From Anaerolineales bacterium (lineage in GTDB: Bacteria > Chloroflexota > Anaerolineae > Anaerolineales > Villigracilaceae), in contig JABARH010000027.1 of NCBI GenBank assembly GCA_019187665.1, positions 1 to 40,223 of the forward strand: a stretch of DNA of 40,223 nucleotides, given 5' to 3'. The position numbers and the translations under genes are program-made. The notes beneath the pieces are model-generated. The model was not told where the DNA came from. It did no database searches and worked only from the letters and a program-made list of their open reading frames with translations. Positions within the stretch are counted from its first letter, which is position 1; each line of letters begins with the position of its first letter. This document shows positions 32,646 to 40,193 of the stretch, one piece after another.

Positions 32646-33530
32646 ATGGAATTTGCACTTCTCTGCGTTGGCGCACTCGTCGTTCTCGGCGTGTTCGTCT
32701 TTCTCTCCAACGCCATCCGCATTGTGCCGGAATATCAGCGGCTGGTCGTCTTTCGGCTCGGGCGCAGCGTGGGCACGCGCGGCCCAGGCCTGATTCTGCT
32801 GATCCCGTTCATTGACCGCGCCGTGAAGGTGGACCTGCGCGAACAAGTGCGCGAGATCCCGCACCAGACTGGCATTACCAAAGACAACGCCCCCATCGCC
32901 ATTGATTTCCTATGGTACTTCAAGGTGTTGGACCCCGCCGAGTCGGTTTTGCAAGTCGGCAATTTTGAAGTTGCGGCGCAAGGCATGGCCACTACCACCC
33001 TGCGCGCGGTCATCGGCGGTATTCCGCTGGATGAAGTCCTGTCGGAGCGCGAGCATATCAATACCATGCTGCGCACGCGTCTCGACGAAGTGACCGAACG
33101 CTGGGGCGTGAAAGTGACCAACGTGGAGATCCGCGAGATCGTCCCGCCGCGCGAAGTTCAGGAAGCGATGAACCGCCAGATGTCTGCCGAGCGCGTCCGC
33201 CGCGCGGTCGTGACCGAGTCGACGGGTACGCGCGAAGCGGCCATCAACGTGGCCGAAGGCGAGAAGCAATCCGCCATCCTGCGCGCGGAAGGCCAGAAGC
33301 AGTCTGCCATCCTGCAAGCCGAAGGCGAACGCCAGGCGCAGGCGTTGCGCGCGCAAGGGTACGCCGACGCGCTCAACAACATTTTCGGCGCGGCCAAGTT
33401 GATTGACCAGAAGACGATGACGCTTCAATATTTTGAAACGCTCAAATCGGTCGGCTCCAGCCCCTCCACCAAGTACATCTTCCCGATGGAGTTCACCAGC
33501 ATGATCGAGAACTTCGTCAAGGGCAAGTAA
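32646..33530 (+). CDS. Slipin / stomatin-like SPFH protein
   Basis: The 294-residue protein has one N-terminal hydrophobic segment (LLCVGALVVLGVFVFLSNAI). A stomatin/slipin domain follows (RIVPEYQRLVVFRLGRSVGTRGPGLILLIPFIDRAVKVDLREQV). TTLRAVIGGIPLDEVLSEREHI and VEIREIVPPREVQEAMNRQMSAERVRRA are highly conserved in this family. A C-terminal repeat of AILRAEGQKQSAILQAEGERQ forms a helix. It assembles membrane complexes with NfeD. CGGAGGAACCCC supplies the ribosome site. It is distinct from the prohibitin-like protein at 26420. Confidence 0.93.
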   Translation: MEFALLCVGALVVLGVFVFLSNAIRIVPEYQRLVVFRLGRSVGTRGPGLILLIPFIDRAVKVDLREQVREIPHQTGITKDNAPIAIDFLWYFKVLDPAESVLQVGNFEVAAQGMATTTLRAVIGGIPLDEVLSEREHINTMLRTRLDEVTERWGVKVTNVEIREIVPPREVQEAMNRQMSAERVRRAVVTESTGTREAAINVAEGEKQSAILRAEGQKQSAILQAEGERQAQALRAQGYADALNNIFGAAKLIDQKTMTLQYFETLKSVGSSPSTKYIFPMEFTSMIENFVKGK

Positions 33531-33552
33531 CGGAAGAACGCGCGAGTTAAAG

Positions 33553-33581
33553 TAGAGGCCTTCCGACTTGGGAGGCCTCTA
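33553..33581 (+). terminator. Hairpin terminator after the slipin gene
   Basis: TAGAGGCCT (33553-33561) pairs with AGGCCTCTA (33573-33581), with a GACTTG-type loop. The T-run after it is short (TCGTTT), so strength is uncertain. Confidence 0.6.
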
Positions 33582-33628
33582 TCGTTTAACGCTGTTCGAG
33601 CCGCCCTCTGCTTTCCCCTCTCTGCCTC

Positions 33629-34060
33629 GTGGATATCCTCCCTGCCTCTCTCCTCGATCTCGGCGCGTTGCAACACATCGAACGCGCCTGCTTCACGGAC
33701 GATCGCTGGCCGCTGCTCGACCTGATGGCCGTCCTGACCTTTCCCGATGTGATTCGCCTCAAGGCCGTCGCTGAGGGGCGCATGGTCGGTTTTGTCGCGG
33801 GCGACAAGCGCGACTCGCACGGCTTTTCATGGATCGCGACCATTGCCGTCCTGCCGCAATTTCGAAAACAGGGAATCGGACGCGCCCTGTTGCAGGCCTG
33901 CGAATCCAAATTGACGACGCCGCGCGTCCGCCTGTGCGTGCGCGTTGATAACGCCTCTGCCATTCAACTCTACGAGCAGGCAGGGTATCAGCGCGTGGAT
34001 CTGTGGCATCATTATTACAAAGACCGCGCCGACGCCCTGGTGATGGAGAAGTTACGCTGA
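33629..34060 (+). CDS. GNAT N-acetyltransferase (RimI-like)
   Basis: The 143-residue protein has the GNAT fold. DLGALQHIERACFTDDRWPLLDL opens it, and FVAGDKRDSHGFSWIATIAVLPQFRKQGIGRALLQACESKL contains the acetyl-CoA loop Q-x2-Gly-x-Gly/Ala. LCVRVDNASAIQLYEQAGYQRVDLWHHYYKDRADALVMEK ends like RimI, which acetylates ribosomal protein S18 or other N-termini. The substrate is not certain. The GTG start has no ribosome site and sits in a pyrimidine-rich stretch. The gene lies shortly before RNase D on the same strand. Confidence 0.85.
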   Translation: MDILPASLLDLGALQHIERACFTDDRWPLLDLMAVLTFPDVIRLKAVAEGRMVGFVAGDKRDSHGFSWIATIAVLPQFRKQGIGRALLQACESKLTTPRVRLCVRVDNASAIQLYEQAGYQRVDLWHHYYKDRADALVMEKLR

Positions 34061-34078
34061 AAAATCGGGTTTCTGCCG

Positions 34079-34084
34079 TATAAT
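34079..34084 (+). promoter_or_regulatory. -10 box for the RNase D gene
   Basis: TATAAT ends 8 bases before ATG 34093. The predicted start of transcription falls on or just before the ATG, and no ribosome site is present. Confidence 0.55.
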
Positions 34085-34092
34085 TATTTCTT

Positions 34093-35208
34093 ATGCTGGA
34101 AAGACTCCCCCCGCCTGTATGGGTGGCGACACGCCCCGCGCTCGAAGCGCTCGTCAACGATCTCGCGCACCAGCCGCGCCTCGCGGTGGATACCGAGTCC
34201 AATTCGCTGCATGCCTACCGCGAACAAGTCTGCCTCATCCAATTTTCCACGCCCCAAAAAGATTATCTTGTTGATCCGCTCGCGCTCAACGACCTCGCGG
34301 CGCTGACGCCGATCTTTGCCAACCCACGCATCGAAAAGGTTTTTCACGCCGCGGAGTATGACCTGATCTGCCTGCGCCGCGATTTTGGATTTAACTTCGC
34401 CAACATCTTCGATACCATGCACGCCGAGCGGATCCTGGGATGCGAAAAAGTGGGACTGGACGCCGCGCTCGAAAAATATTTCAACGTGACGGTGAACAAG
34501 CGCCTCCAAAAAGCAGACTGGGGCGCGCGCCCGCTGACGCGCGACCAGATGGAGTACGCCCGCCTCGATACCCATTACCTGATTTTATTACGCGGCCAAT
34601 TGCAGCGCGAACTCGAACTCGCCTCGCGTTGGGACCTGGCGCGGGAGGACTTCGCGCGCGCGTGCCGCGTCAACGGGACCGCGCCCGCCTCGCCCGAACC
34701 GTGGGAGCGCTTCGCGGGCCGCCGCGACCTGACCCTGCGTCAGTTGACCGTCCTGCGCGAACTGGCGGCCACGCGCGAAGAGATCGCGCTGCGACTCGAC
34801 CGCCCGCCCTTCAAAGTGATCGTGGACGAAAAACTGCTGGTCATGGCGCGCCGCGTCCCTGCCACGCTCGGCGACCTGGAGAAGATCAACCTTAGCCCGC
34901 GCCAGATCCAGCGCTGGGGCGCGGAGTTTCTGGCGGCGGCCGCGCGCGGGGCAGAGTTGGAAACGGTGAGACGACCGCCTCCCGCCCGCCCTCCAGACGA
35001 GGCGGCGCTCAAGCGCCTGGATAAACTTAAAGCCTGGCGTAAAAAGACCGCGCAGCAGATGAAGGTCGAGTCGGATGTCGTTTTGCCGCGGCCATATTTA
35101 TTGTCGCTGGCCGAACGCGGCGCGGACGACTTGCAGCACATCATGCAGGATTCGCCTGCGCGCCTGGAGCGTTTTGGCGCGGAGATTCGAAATATTTTAG
35201 GAGGTTGA
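34093..35208 (+). CDS. rnd: Ribonuclease D (3'-5' exoribonuclease)
   Basis: The 371-residue protein has the DEDD exonuclease domain, with D33 and E35 in AVDTESNS, D90 in AAEYDL, and Y155 and D159 in the YARLD motif (Y-x3-D, DEDDy class). An HRDC domain follows (residues 210-285: RDLTLRQLTVLRELAATREEIA...ARRVPATLGDLEKI), then a C-terminal basic part. RNase D trims tRNA 3' ends and other stable RNA. No ribosome site is visible; TATAAT lies 8 bases upstream, suggesting a leaderless message. One base separates its stop from the nuclease gene downstream, whose ribosome site AGGAGG lies in the last codons here. Confidence 0.93.
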   Translation: MLERLPPPVWVATRPALEALVNDLAHQPRLAVDTESNSLHAYREQVCLIQFSTPQKDYLVDPLALNDLAALTPIFANPRIEKVFHAAEYDLICLRRDFGFNFANIFDTMHAERILGCEKVGLDAALEKYFNVTVNKRLQKADWGARPLTRDQMEYARLDTHYLILLRGQLQRELELASRWDLAREDFARACRVNGTAPASPEPWERFAGRRDLTLRQLTVLRELAATREEIALRLDRPPFKVIVDEKLLVMARRVPATLGDLEKINLSPRQIQRWGAEFLAAAARGAELETVRRPPPARPPDEAALKRLDKLKAWRKKTAQQMKVESDVVLPRPYLLSLAERGADDLQHIMQDSPARLERFGAEIRNILGG

Positions 35209-35209
35209 C

Positions 35210-36604
35210 ATGCGCTTGCATTTTCACGGCGCGGCCCACACGGTGACGGGCTCGCAGCATTTGATCGAGATCAACGGCGCGAAGTTATTGCTGGAATGCG
35301 GCCTGTATCAGGGACGGCGCGCCGAGGCGTTTGCGCGCAATCGAAATTTTAAATACGACGCGCGCTCGGTGGACGCGGTGATCCTTTCGCACTCGCACAT
35401 TGACCATTGCGGAAATCTGCCGAACCTGGTGAAGCAGGGTTTCAGCGGGCCGATCTATTTGACCAAACCTGCCGCCGCGCTGACCGATGTGATGCTGCGC
35501 GATTCGGGGCATATTCAGGAATCGGACGCGGAATACCTTAACAAAAAGCGGCGGGCGCGCGGCGAGCCTTTGATCGAGCCGTTGTACACGCAGCGTGACG
35601 CGGAAGCGGTTGTGGAGCAATTTGCCGCGACGAATTACGATGAAACGTTTGAACCCGTGCCTGGCGTGAAGGCGCGTTTTGTGGAGGCGGGGCATATTCT
35701 CGGTTCGGCGGCGGTTTCGCTGAAACTGGAAGAGAAGGGACGCAGGGTGAAATTTTGGTTTTCGGGCGATATCGGGCGTTTTCATCTGCCCTTGCTGCGC
35801 GATCCGATTTTGCCTGAGGAGACGGATGTCCTGCTGATGGAATCCACATATGGCGACAAGCCGCATCGCGGGCCCCAACTGGCCTACGAAGAATTCCGCG
35901 AAGTTGTGAAGCGCACGCAGGCGCGCGGCGGCAAGATCATCATCCCCGCTTTTGCGGTGGGACGCACACAGGAACTGGTCTACTGGTTGAATCAGATGAT
36001 GCACGACGACGGCGTGAAGATGATGCCCGTCTACGTGGACAGCCCGCTGGCGGTGAACGCTTCGGACATATTCAAGCGCTTCGCGGATACGTTTGACGAG
36101 GAGACGCGGGCGTTTGTGCGCGAGAATCGCCATCCCGCTTTGGATTTTAAACAGTTGACTTACATCCGATCGGTGGATGATTCCAAGGCGCTGAATGAGC
36201 GCCGCGACCCGATGATCATCATCTCCGCTTCGGGCATGGCCGAAACGGGACGCATTCTACATCATCTGAAGAATAACATCGAGAATCCGAACAATACCGT
36301 CTGCATTGTTTCGTGGCAGGCGCCCGACACGCTGGGACGCCGATTGGCGGATCACGAAAAGCAGGTGCGGATTTTCGGCGAGGTCTACAACGTCCGCGCG
36401 GAAGTATCCACAATCGGCGGACTCTCGGGCCACGCTGGACAGGATCTGCTGATGCAATATGCGCTGCACGGAAACGGCAAAAAGCGGCAGGTGTTCCTCG
36501 TCCACGGTGAGGAGAAGCCTGCTACGATTCTCAAAAACAAACTGGGCGACGTCGGCGTGAGCCGCGTGGAGTATCCCGATATGCAAGACAGCGTGGAGTT
36601 GTAA
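35210..36604 (+). CDS. Metallo-beta-lactamase/beta-CASP RNA nuclease
   Basis: The 464-residue protein has the zinc motif HSHIDH (61-66) and further ligands in AGHILGSAA, FSGDIGR and LMESTYGD. The beta-CASP domain follows (IIPAFAVGRTQELVYWLNQMM, ISASGMAETGRILHHL). The C-terminal RMMBL part (EVYNVRAEVSTIGGLSGHAGQDLLMQYAL, VHGEEKP) is complete. It resembles the CPSF73/YSH1-like bacterial RNA nucleases that process 3' ends. AGGAGG lies 5 bases before the ATG. Co-expression with RNase D suggests an RNA-processing pair. Confidence 0.93.
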   Translation: MRLHFHGAAHTVTGSQHLIEINGAKLLLECGLYQGRRAEAFARNRNFKYDARSVDAVILSHSHIDHCGNLPNLVKQGFSGPIYLTKPAAALTDVMLRDSGHIQESDAEYLNKKRRARGEPLIEPLYTQRDAEAVVEQFAATNYDETFEPVPGVKARFVEAGHILGSAAVSLKLEEKGRRVKFWFSGDIGRFHLPLLRDPILPEETDVLLMESTYGDKPHRGPQLAYEEFREVVKRTQARGGKIIIPAFAVGRTQELVYWLNQMMHDDGVKMMPVYVDSPLAVNASDIFKRFADTFDEETRAFVRENRHPALDFKQLTYIRSVDDSKALNERRDPMIIISASGMAETGRILHHLKNNIENPNNTVCIVSWQAPDTLGRRLADHEKQVRIFGEVYNVRAEVSTIGGLSGHAGQDLLMQYALHGNGKKRQVFLVHGEEKPATILKNKLGDVGVSRVEYPDMQDSVEL

Positions 36605-36647
36605 GGCAGGCCGGCAATCCGTCCCGCGACACTAAATTTTTTTCGGT

Positions 36648-36685
36648 TATAATCCGCCCGCTTGTGCCGCAAAATTTATTTTGCG
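36648..36685 (+). promoter_or_regulatory. -10 box and REP-like palindrome ahead of tRNA-Ser
   Basis: TATAAT (36648-36653), with GCGACA at 36626-36631 as a weak -35 box (16-base spacing), is followed by CGCAAAATTTATTTTGCG (36668-36685), a member of the REP family. The palindrome would lie in the 5' leader of the tRNA precursor. Confidence 0.5.
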
Positions 36686-36691
36686 ATTTAT

Positions 36692-36779
36692 GGAGAGGTG
36701 CCAGAGTGGTTGAATGGGACGGTCTCGAAAACCGTTGTGGGCCTCGTGTCCACCGAGGGTTCGAATCCCTCCCTCTCCG
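36692..36779 (+). tRNA. tRNA-Ser (anticodon CGA)
   Basis: A class II tRNA of 88 bases. The acceptor stem is GGAGAGG / CCTCTCC and the anticodon stem ACGGT/ACCGT has loop CTCGAAA, giving anticodon CGA. A long variable arm (GGGCCTCGTGTCCA region) and T-arm GAGGGTTCGAATCCCTC follow. The discriminator is G and CCA is not encoded. A hairpin terminator follows. The 3' part of the gene is repeated 86 bases downstream. Confidence 0.96.
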
Positions 36780-36899
36780 CTGGAAGACGCGTCCGTATGG
36801 GCGCGTCTTTGTTATCTCCCCAAGCGTCCCCATTGGGGGATGGTATTCGAATCCCTCCCTCTCCGCTGGAAGACGCGTCCGCATGGGCGCGTTCTTGTT
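36760..36899. repeat. 54-base direct repeat containing the 3' end of tRNA-Ser
   Basis: Bases 36760-36813 (T-loop, acceptor 3' strand and terminator) recur at 36846-36899 with three differences. The 32 bases between contain a CCCCAA/TTGGGG hairpin. The second copy lacks the 5' part of the tRNA. Its mismatches fall in the terminator part and spoil the hairpin. Confidence 0.95.
36784..36813 (+). terminator. Terminator of tRNA-Ser
   Basis: AAGACGCG (36784-36791) pairs with CGCGTCTT (36802-36809), followed by T-rich sequence (TGTT). A mutated second copy of this hairpin lies in the downstream repeat. Confidence 0.75.
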
Positions 36900-36916
36900 T
36901 CCCGCGTCTGGCAGAA

Positions 36917-36950
36917 TGTCCGATGCGGGAAGTTCTTCCCGCATCGGACA
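36917..36950. repeat. Perfect 14-bp hairpin, loop AGTTCT
   Basis: TGTCCGATGCGGGA (36917-36930) and TCCCGCATCGGACA (36937-36950) pair perfectly. No T-run follows, so it is not a typical terminator. It lies between the tRNA-Ser region and the etf operon end. Confidence 0.7.
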
Positions 36951-37006
36951 AATCTCTCACATGAATTAACCCCAACCCAGAAATAGAAACAGACCTCCGC
37001 GCAACC

Positions 37007-37040
37007 AAAAGACCTCCTCGCTCATCGCAAGGAGGTCTTC
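37007..37040 (-). terminator. Terminator of the etfBA operon
   Basis: On the minus strand AAGACCTCC and GGAGGTCTT form a stem of 9-10 bp followed by a short T-run (TT then GG). It lies 29 bases after the etfA stop. Confidence 0.7.
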
Positions 37041-37044
37041 TCTG

Positions 37045-37061
37045 CCTGTCTACCTGTCTAC
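37045..37061 (-). repeat. Two GTAGACAG octamer units after etfA
   Basis: On the minus strand the bases read GTAGACAG GTAGACAG, the same family as the arrays after mdh and gltA, beginning 6 bases after the etfA stop and before its terminator. Confidence 0.8.
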
Positions 37062-37067
37062 TTTCCC

Positions 37068-38057
37068 CTACTTCCCCAACTTCTTCCTCATCGCCGCCGT
37101 CAACGCGGGAACGAACACAAACAGATCGCCCACCACGCCATAGCGCGCCGCCGCGAAGATGGGCGCTTCGGCATCCTTGTTAATAGCCACGATCAATTTG
37201 GCGTTTCGCATCCCAACCAAATGCTGGATCGCGCCAGAGATGCCCGCCGCAATATACAGATCGGGCGCGACAACCTTACCCGTCTGACCGACCTGATGCG
37301 AATAGGGAATGTAACCCGCGTCCACTGCCGCGCGCGAAGCCCCGACCGCGCCGCCCAACACAGCGGCCAACTCGCCGAGCAACTCGAATCCTTTTTGCGC
37401 GGTGGCTTTTTCATCGAGCCCGAGCGACGGATTATTGCTGACGCCGCGCCCGCCAGAGACCACCACCGCCGCGTCGCCAATGTTGACCGCGGCCTCTGTC
37501 GCCGAATAACCCTCCACGCTAGACTGTGCGTCCGCTTTCGCTTCGGCTTTGGTCAACGTCCCCGCGCGTCCCGCCGTGAGCGCGGGTTTCGGAAAAGCGC
37601 GCGCACGCAGCGTCACGAGCGCGGGCTTCGCGGAGCAGACCGCCTTCTCCAACACTTTGCCCTCATAGATCGAGCGCGTCGCCGCTATTGTTTCGCCGCT
37701 TACTTCAATGGCAGAAACATCCGTCAAGACTCCTGAGTTCAAATCCACCGCGCACATCGCGGAAAGCTCGCGGGTGCGCGAAGTTGTGGGAAGCAGAATC
37801 AGATCGGGGGTCAGCGATGACGCGAGCGCCGAGAGGCTGGAGGCGTATGGTTCGGCGCGATACTCCGCGAGGGACGCGTCATCCGCCGCGATAACTTCGT
37901 CCGCGCCATATTCGAACGCGGCCTTCACAACGGCCTCCACGCCGCTTCCAAAAATAATCGCGCTGACCGCGCCGAGGCTCTTGCCCAGGCCGAGCGCCTC
38001 CCATGAACCAGGCTGAACCTGGCCTTTGAAATGATCAATATAAACCCAGGTTTTCAT
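37068..38057 (-). CDS. etfA: Electron-transfer flavoprotein, alpha subunit
   Basis: The 329-residue protein has the ETF alpha N-terminal domain ([45 protein letters not shown]). The C-terminal FAD-binding domain shows [62 protein letters not shown] and [31 protein letters not shown] accepts electrons from acyl-CoA and other dehydrogenases. The ATG at 38057 overlaps the etfB stop (ATGA), and upstream open codons lie within etfB. Neither bifurcation-specific partners nor an ETF quinone oxidoreductase is adjacent, so the ETF class cannot be settled. Confidence 0.94.
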   Translation of the reverse strand: MKTWVYIDHFKGQVQPGSWEALGLGKSLGAVSAIIFGSGVEAVVKAAFEYGADEVIAADDASLAEYRAEPYASSLSALASSLTPDLILLPTTSRTRELSAMCAVDLNSGVLTDVSAIEVSGETIAATRSIYEGKVLEKAVCSAKPALVTLRARAFPKPALTAGRAGTLTKAEAKADAQSSVEGYSATEAAVNIGDAAVVVSGGRGVSNNPSLGLDEKATAQKGFELLGELAAVLGGAVGASRAAVDAGYIPYSHQVGQTGKVVAPDLYIAAGISGAIQHLVGMRNAKLIVAINKDAEAPIFAAARYGVVGDLFVFVPALTAAMRKKLGK

Positions 38058-38824
38058 AGAACTTTCTCCGCGAGAATTTTTTCGGCGAGCGTTTCCGCGA
38101 TGGCTTCGGGCGACTCGCCCGTGATGAACTCGCAGACGGTTTCGCGCGCGGGCGGATTCATCGTCGCGGCGCGCGTGACGAGCGCGGCGGGCGCGGCCAT
38201 CGCCAGGTCTGCCAGCGACCAGACGGGGATCGCCGCCTTCGCCGCCTTGCGGATGCCCATGAACGACGGGTAGCGCGGCTCGCCGATGGATTGGACGACG
38301 CTGAGCGCGGCGGGCAGATTCGCTTTGACGATCTGCCGGCCTTCCTCGAGGACGCGTTCCACTATCACGCTGCCTCCTTCGACTTTGATCTGACCAGCCA
38401 GTCCGAGCATGGGCCACCCGAGGACGCGCGCCGTCTGCGGCGCGGTTACGCCCGCGCCGTTGTCGAGTGTCTGACGCCCGAACATGACCATATCCGCGTC
38501 GCCGATCTTGAGAATGGCCGCGGCCAGCACGCGTGCCGCGCCCAGGCTGTCCACGTTTTCGAGCGCTGCGTCAGAGACGAGGATGGCCTCGTCCGCGCCC
38601 ATGGCGAGCGCGTGCTTGAGCGCCTCTTTCGCGGATTCGGGCCCCACGCACAGCGCGGTGACCGTTCCGCCGCTGGCTTCCTTTTGCTGGAGCGCGCCTT
38701 CGACCGCGTACTCGTCGAACGGGTTGATGACCAGCGGCGCGTCTCCATAGGTGACTTGCCCGTTCTCGGCCTTCACTTTCGCTTCCGAGTCTGGCACTTG
38801 TTTGATACAAGCGATGATTTTCAA
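38054..38824 (-). CDS. etfB: Electron-transfer flavoprotein, beta subunit
   Basis: The 256-residue protein shows the ETF beta pattern. MKIIACIKQVPDSEAKVK opens it, INPFDEYAVEGALQQKEASGGTVTALCVGPESAKEALKHALAMGADEAILV follows, and DMVMFGRQTLDNGAGVTAPQTARVLGWP holds the nucleotide-binding stretch. The start is TTG (38822-38824), set by GGAGG six bases upstream. It is first in the etfBA operon. A CGTCATTG-type inverted repeat fills most of the gap to the preceding small gene on the same strand. Confidence 0.94.
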   Translation of the reverse strand: MKIIACIKQVPDSEAKVKAENGQVTYGDAPLVINPFDEYAVEGALQQKEASGGTVTALCVGPESAKEALKHALAMGADEAILVSDAALENVDSLGAARVLAAAILKIGDADMVMFGRQTLDNGAGVTAPQTARVLGWPMLGLAGQIKVEGGSVIVERVLEEGRQIVKANLPAALSVVQSIGEPRYPSFMGIRKAAKAAIPVWSLADLAMAAPAALVTRAATMNPPARETVCEFITGESPEAIAETLAEKILAEKVL

Positions 38825-38856
38825 TGTTGCCTCCGTGAGGGTTTGTTTTTTTTCTG

Positions 38857-38942
38857 CCCGTCATTGTGAATGGGGTGAGCGGCGAAACAATCCACGCGCG
38901 GCAGGGATTGATTACTTCGCGGCAGCTGTTCGCAATGACGGG
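38857..38942. repeat. Interspersed inverted repeat with CCCGTCATTG ends
   Basis: CCCGTCATTGTGAA (38857-38870) and TTCGCAATGACGGG (38929-38942) form 14-bp arms with one G-U/mismatch, enclosing a GC-rich part with GGCGAAACAATCC. It belongs to the CGTCATTGCGA class of dispersed repeats known from several bacterial genomes. It ends against the stop codon of the small membrane protein gene. Confidence 0.75.
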
Positions 38943-39233
38943 CTACGCTTTCTTCGTCACAAATGTTGCCGCCAAGAACACAAGGTACACTGCGCCGCCC
39001 GCCAGCGCGAGCGCGTCCGCCGCGCGGTTGAGGGAGGGGGAGAGTCCGCGCAGGAGAAAGTTGGCTGCCAGCAGAATCCATGCCAGCGCGTGTCCCCAGC
39101 GCACGATGAAATGGCGCAGGCCAGTCTTCGCGGTCAGCGCCTTCTTCGGCCAGAAGAAAGAATAGAGGATCGCGACGAGCAGGGCGAGTCCTGCCCACGC
39201 GAACCAGGGAAGGTTGAGGAAGCCGGGGATCAT
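38943..39233 (-). CDS. Small membrane protein, 96 residues
   Basis: The protein has two to three hydrophobic segments (LPWFAWAGLALLVAILYSFFW; FIVRWGHALAWILLAANFLL; ALALAGGAVYLVFLAATFV) joined by a basic loop (PKKALTAKTGLRH). The ATG at 39233 overlaps the stop of the preceding gene (ATGA). Its function is unknown. The stop codon abuts the inverted repeat at 38857-38942. Confidence 0.75.
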   Translation of the reverse strand: MIPGFLNLPWFAWAGLALLVAILYSFFWPKKALTAKTGLRHFIVRWGHALAWILLAANFLLRGLSPSLNRAADALALAGGAVYLVFLAATFVTKKA

Positions 39234-39520
39234 TGAATGTGTGTCTGTTCCAAAATTTTTCCCGTCTGCAGATCCAGGTCGCAGGCATGGCCGCTCTGCG
39301 TGTACGTGCCGAGCGTCTGACCGTCTTCGTTGAGGCGGACGCGGGTGTAGAGGGTCTGTGGCTCGGGTTTCTCTGCTTTCCACAGAATCTTTCCATCGAA
39401 CTGAAGGTAATACAGGTTGGACTCGCCGCGTGGAAATCCCTTCGGGTCTTCAAGAACCACAACGCCGGTCGGCAGTTGAATGAATTTATCCACCTTGGTG
39501 TGGAGGGGGATGATTTCCAT
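39230..39520 (-). CDS. Small beta-rich protein of unknown function, 96 residues
   Basis: The sequence alternates strands in blocks (FIQLPTGVVVLEDPKGFPRGESNLYYLQFDGKILWKAEKPEP, then RVRLNEDGQTLGTYTQSGHACDLDLQTGKIL). This resembles one or two blades of a PQQ/WD-like repeat fold, standing alone. No signal or membrane segment is present. An ATG at 39541 is also in frame, but ATG 39520 is preferred because AAGGA lies 7 bases upstream. The small membrane protein gene is coupled behind it. The promoter region carries a TATAAT and a perfect 14-base palindrome. Confidence 0.72.
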   Translation of the reverse strand: MEIIPLHTKVDKFIQLPTGVVVLEDPKGFPRGESNLYYLQFDGKILWKAEKPEPQTLYTRVRLNEDGQTLGTYTQSGHACDLDLQTGKILEQTHIQ

Positions 39521-39557
39521 GAATATCCTTGTCTCGGCCATTAACCAGCGTGCGCGT

Positions 39558-39592
39558 ATTATATCTCATCTTGTTCCGACCGAACGTTCGGT
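39558..39592 (-). promoter_or_regulatory. Promoter with operator-like palindrome ACCGAACGTTCGGT
   Basis: On the minus strand TATAAT (39558-39563) has the perfect 14-base palindrome ACCGAACGTTCGGT (39579-39592) 15 bases upstream, covering the -35 area. The shape is typical of a TetR- or MarR-type operator. No regulator gene lies within this window beside it. Confidence 0.5.
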
Positions 39593-39605
39593 AGGGATGT
39601 GCGGC

Positions 39606-39645
39606 ATAAAAAAATACCCGACGCGTTTGGCTTCGCGTCGGGTTG
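39606..39645 (-). terminator. Terminator of the 39-residue protein gene
   Basis: On the minus strand ACCCGACGCG (39643-39634) pairs with CGCGTCGGGT (39625-39616) around an 8-base loop, and seven T residues follow. Confidence 0.93.
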
Positions 39646-39660
39646 GGGGAGGGTGATCCT

Positions 39661-39780
39661 TCATCGCTTCTGGACGCCCATCCGGCTGAGTTCGTCGGAA
39701 CTGAACTGGGACTGCATGATGTCCGCCGTCCCGGCAAGCGCCAGTATTGCGAGACAGAGAATTGTGGCAATCAGGAACAT
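39661..39780 (-). CDS. 39-residue single-pass membrane protein
   Basis: AAAGGAGG lies 6 bases before the ATG at 39780, the strongest ribosome site in the region. The product is one hydrophobic helix (MFLIATILCLAILALAGTA) and a short polar tail (DIMQSQFSSDELSRMGVQKR). A near-perfect terminator follows 16 bases after the stop. The tight expression signals argue for a real, perhaps abundant, small protein. A longer frame extends upstream but lacks a ribosome site. No family is recognised. Confidence 0.7.
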   Translation of the reverse strand: MFLIATILCLAILALAGTADIMQSQFSSDELSRMGVQKR

Positions 39781-40134
39781 GGGAGCCTCCTTTCTGAATG
39801 TCATAACGTGGAATCGCTGAGAAAGATGCGTTGCCTGACAGGAATGTAATGAACCTGGCAGGTAACTGGCAGATGGACGATTCAAGCATTGCCTTTGTTC
39901 CACGCAACGCGCCTAAAAATAGAAGCGCTGAAGTATGTTCTTTTCAAAGTCGCTTGACAAACCGGCGGGTTTGGAACGCGAATGCCACGAATAGGCGAAT
40001 TTCGCGAATTTTCTTGGGTTTATTCGCGTCATTCGCTGATTGGCGTAACTCGCGTTGAGGAATCTCCGACTTTGGTAAAGCCCATAAGCGCTGAAGGCGT
40101 GATTGTTCCGTACCTGGTAAAAGAGTGGTTAAAT
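39781..40134. other. Intergenic stretch, decayed repeat, no gene seen
   Basis: No convincing gene is found. Bases about 39975-40050 are a degenerate inverted sequence of GCGAATT and ATTCGCG pieces, of the type found as decayed intergenic repeats. TTGACA at 39954-39959 has no matching -10 box at 16-18 bases. Confidence 0.5.
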
Positions 40135-40166
40135 GCTGTGGGGCGGTCAACCAACCGCCCCACAGC
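40135..40166. terminator. 13-bp perfect hairpin, terminator-like
   Basis: GCTGTGGGGCGGT (40135-40147) pairs perfectly with ACCGCCCCACAGC (40154-40166) around a 6-base loop. No T-run follows on either strand, so termination is possible but unproved. Confidence 0.5.
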
Positions 40167-40193
40167 CGAACAAAAACAAGCGGAACAGATTAT

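Noticed and set aside
36662..36969. Plus-strand frames through the tRNA-Ser region
   Set aside because: They translate the tRNA and its duplicated 3' end, and have no coding character.
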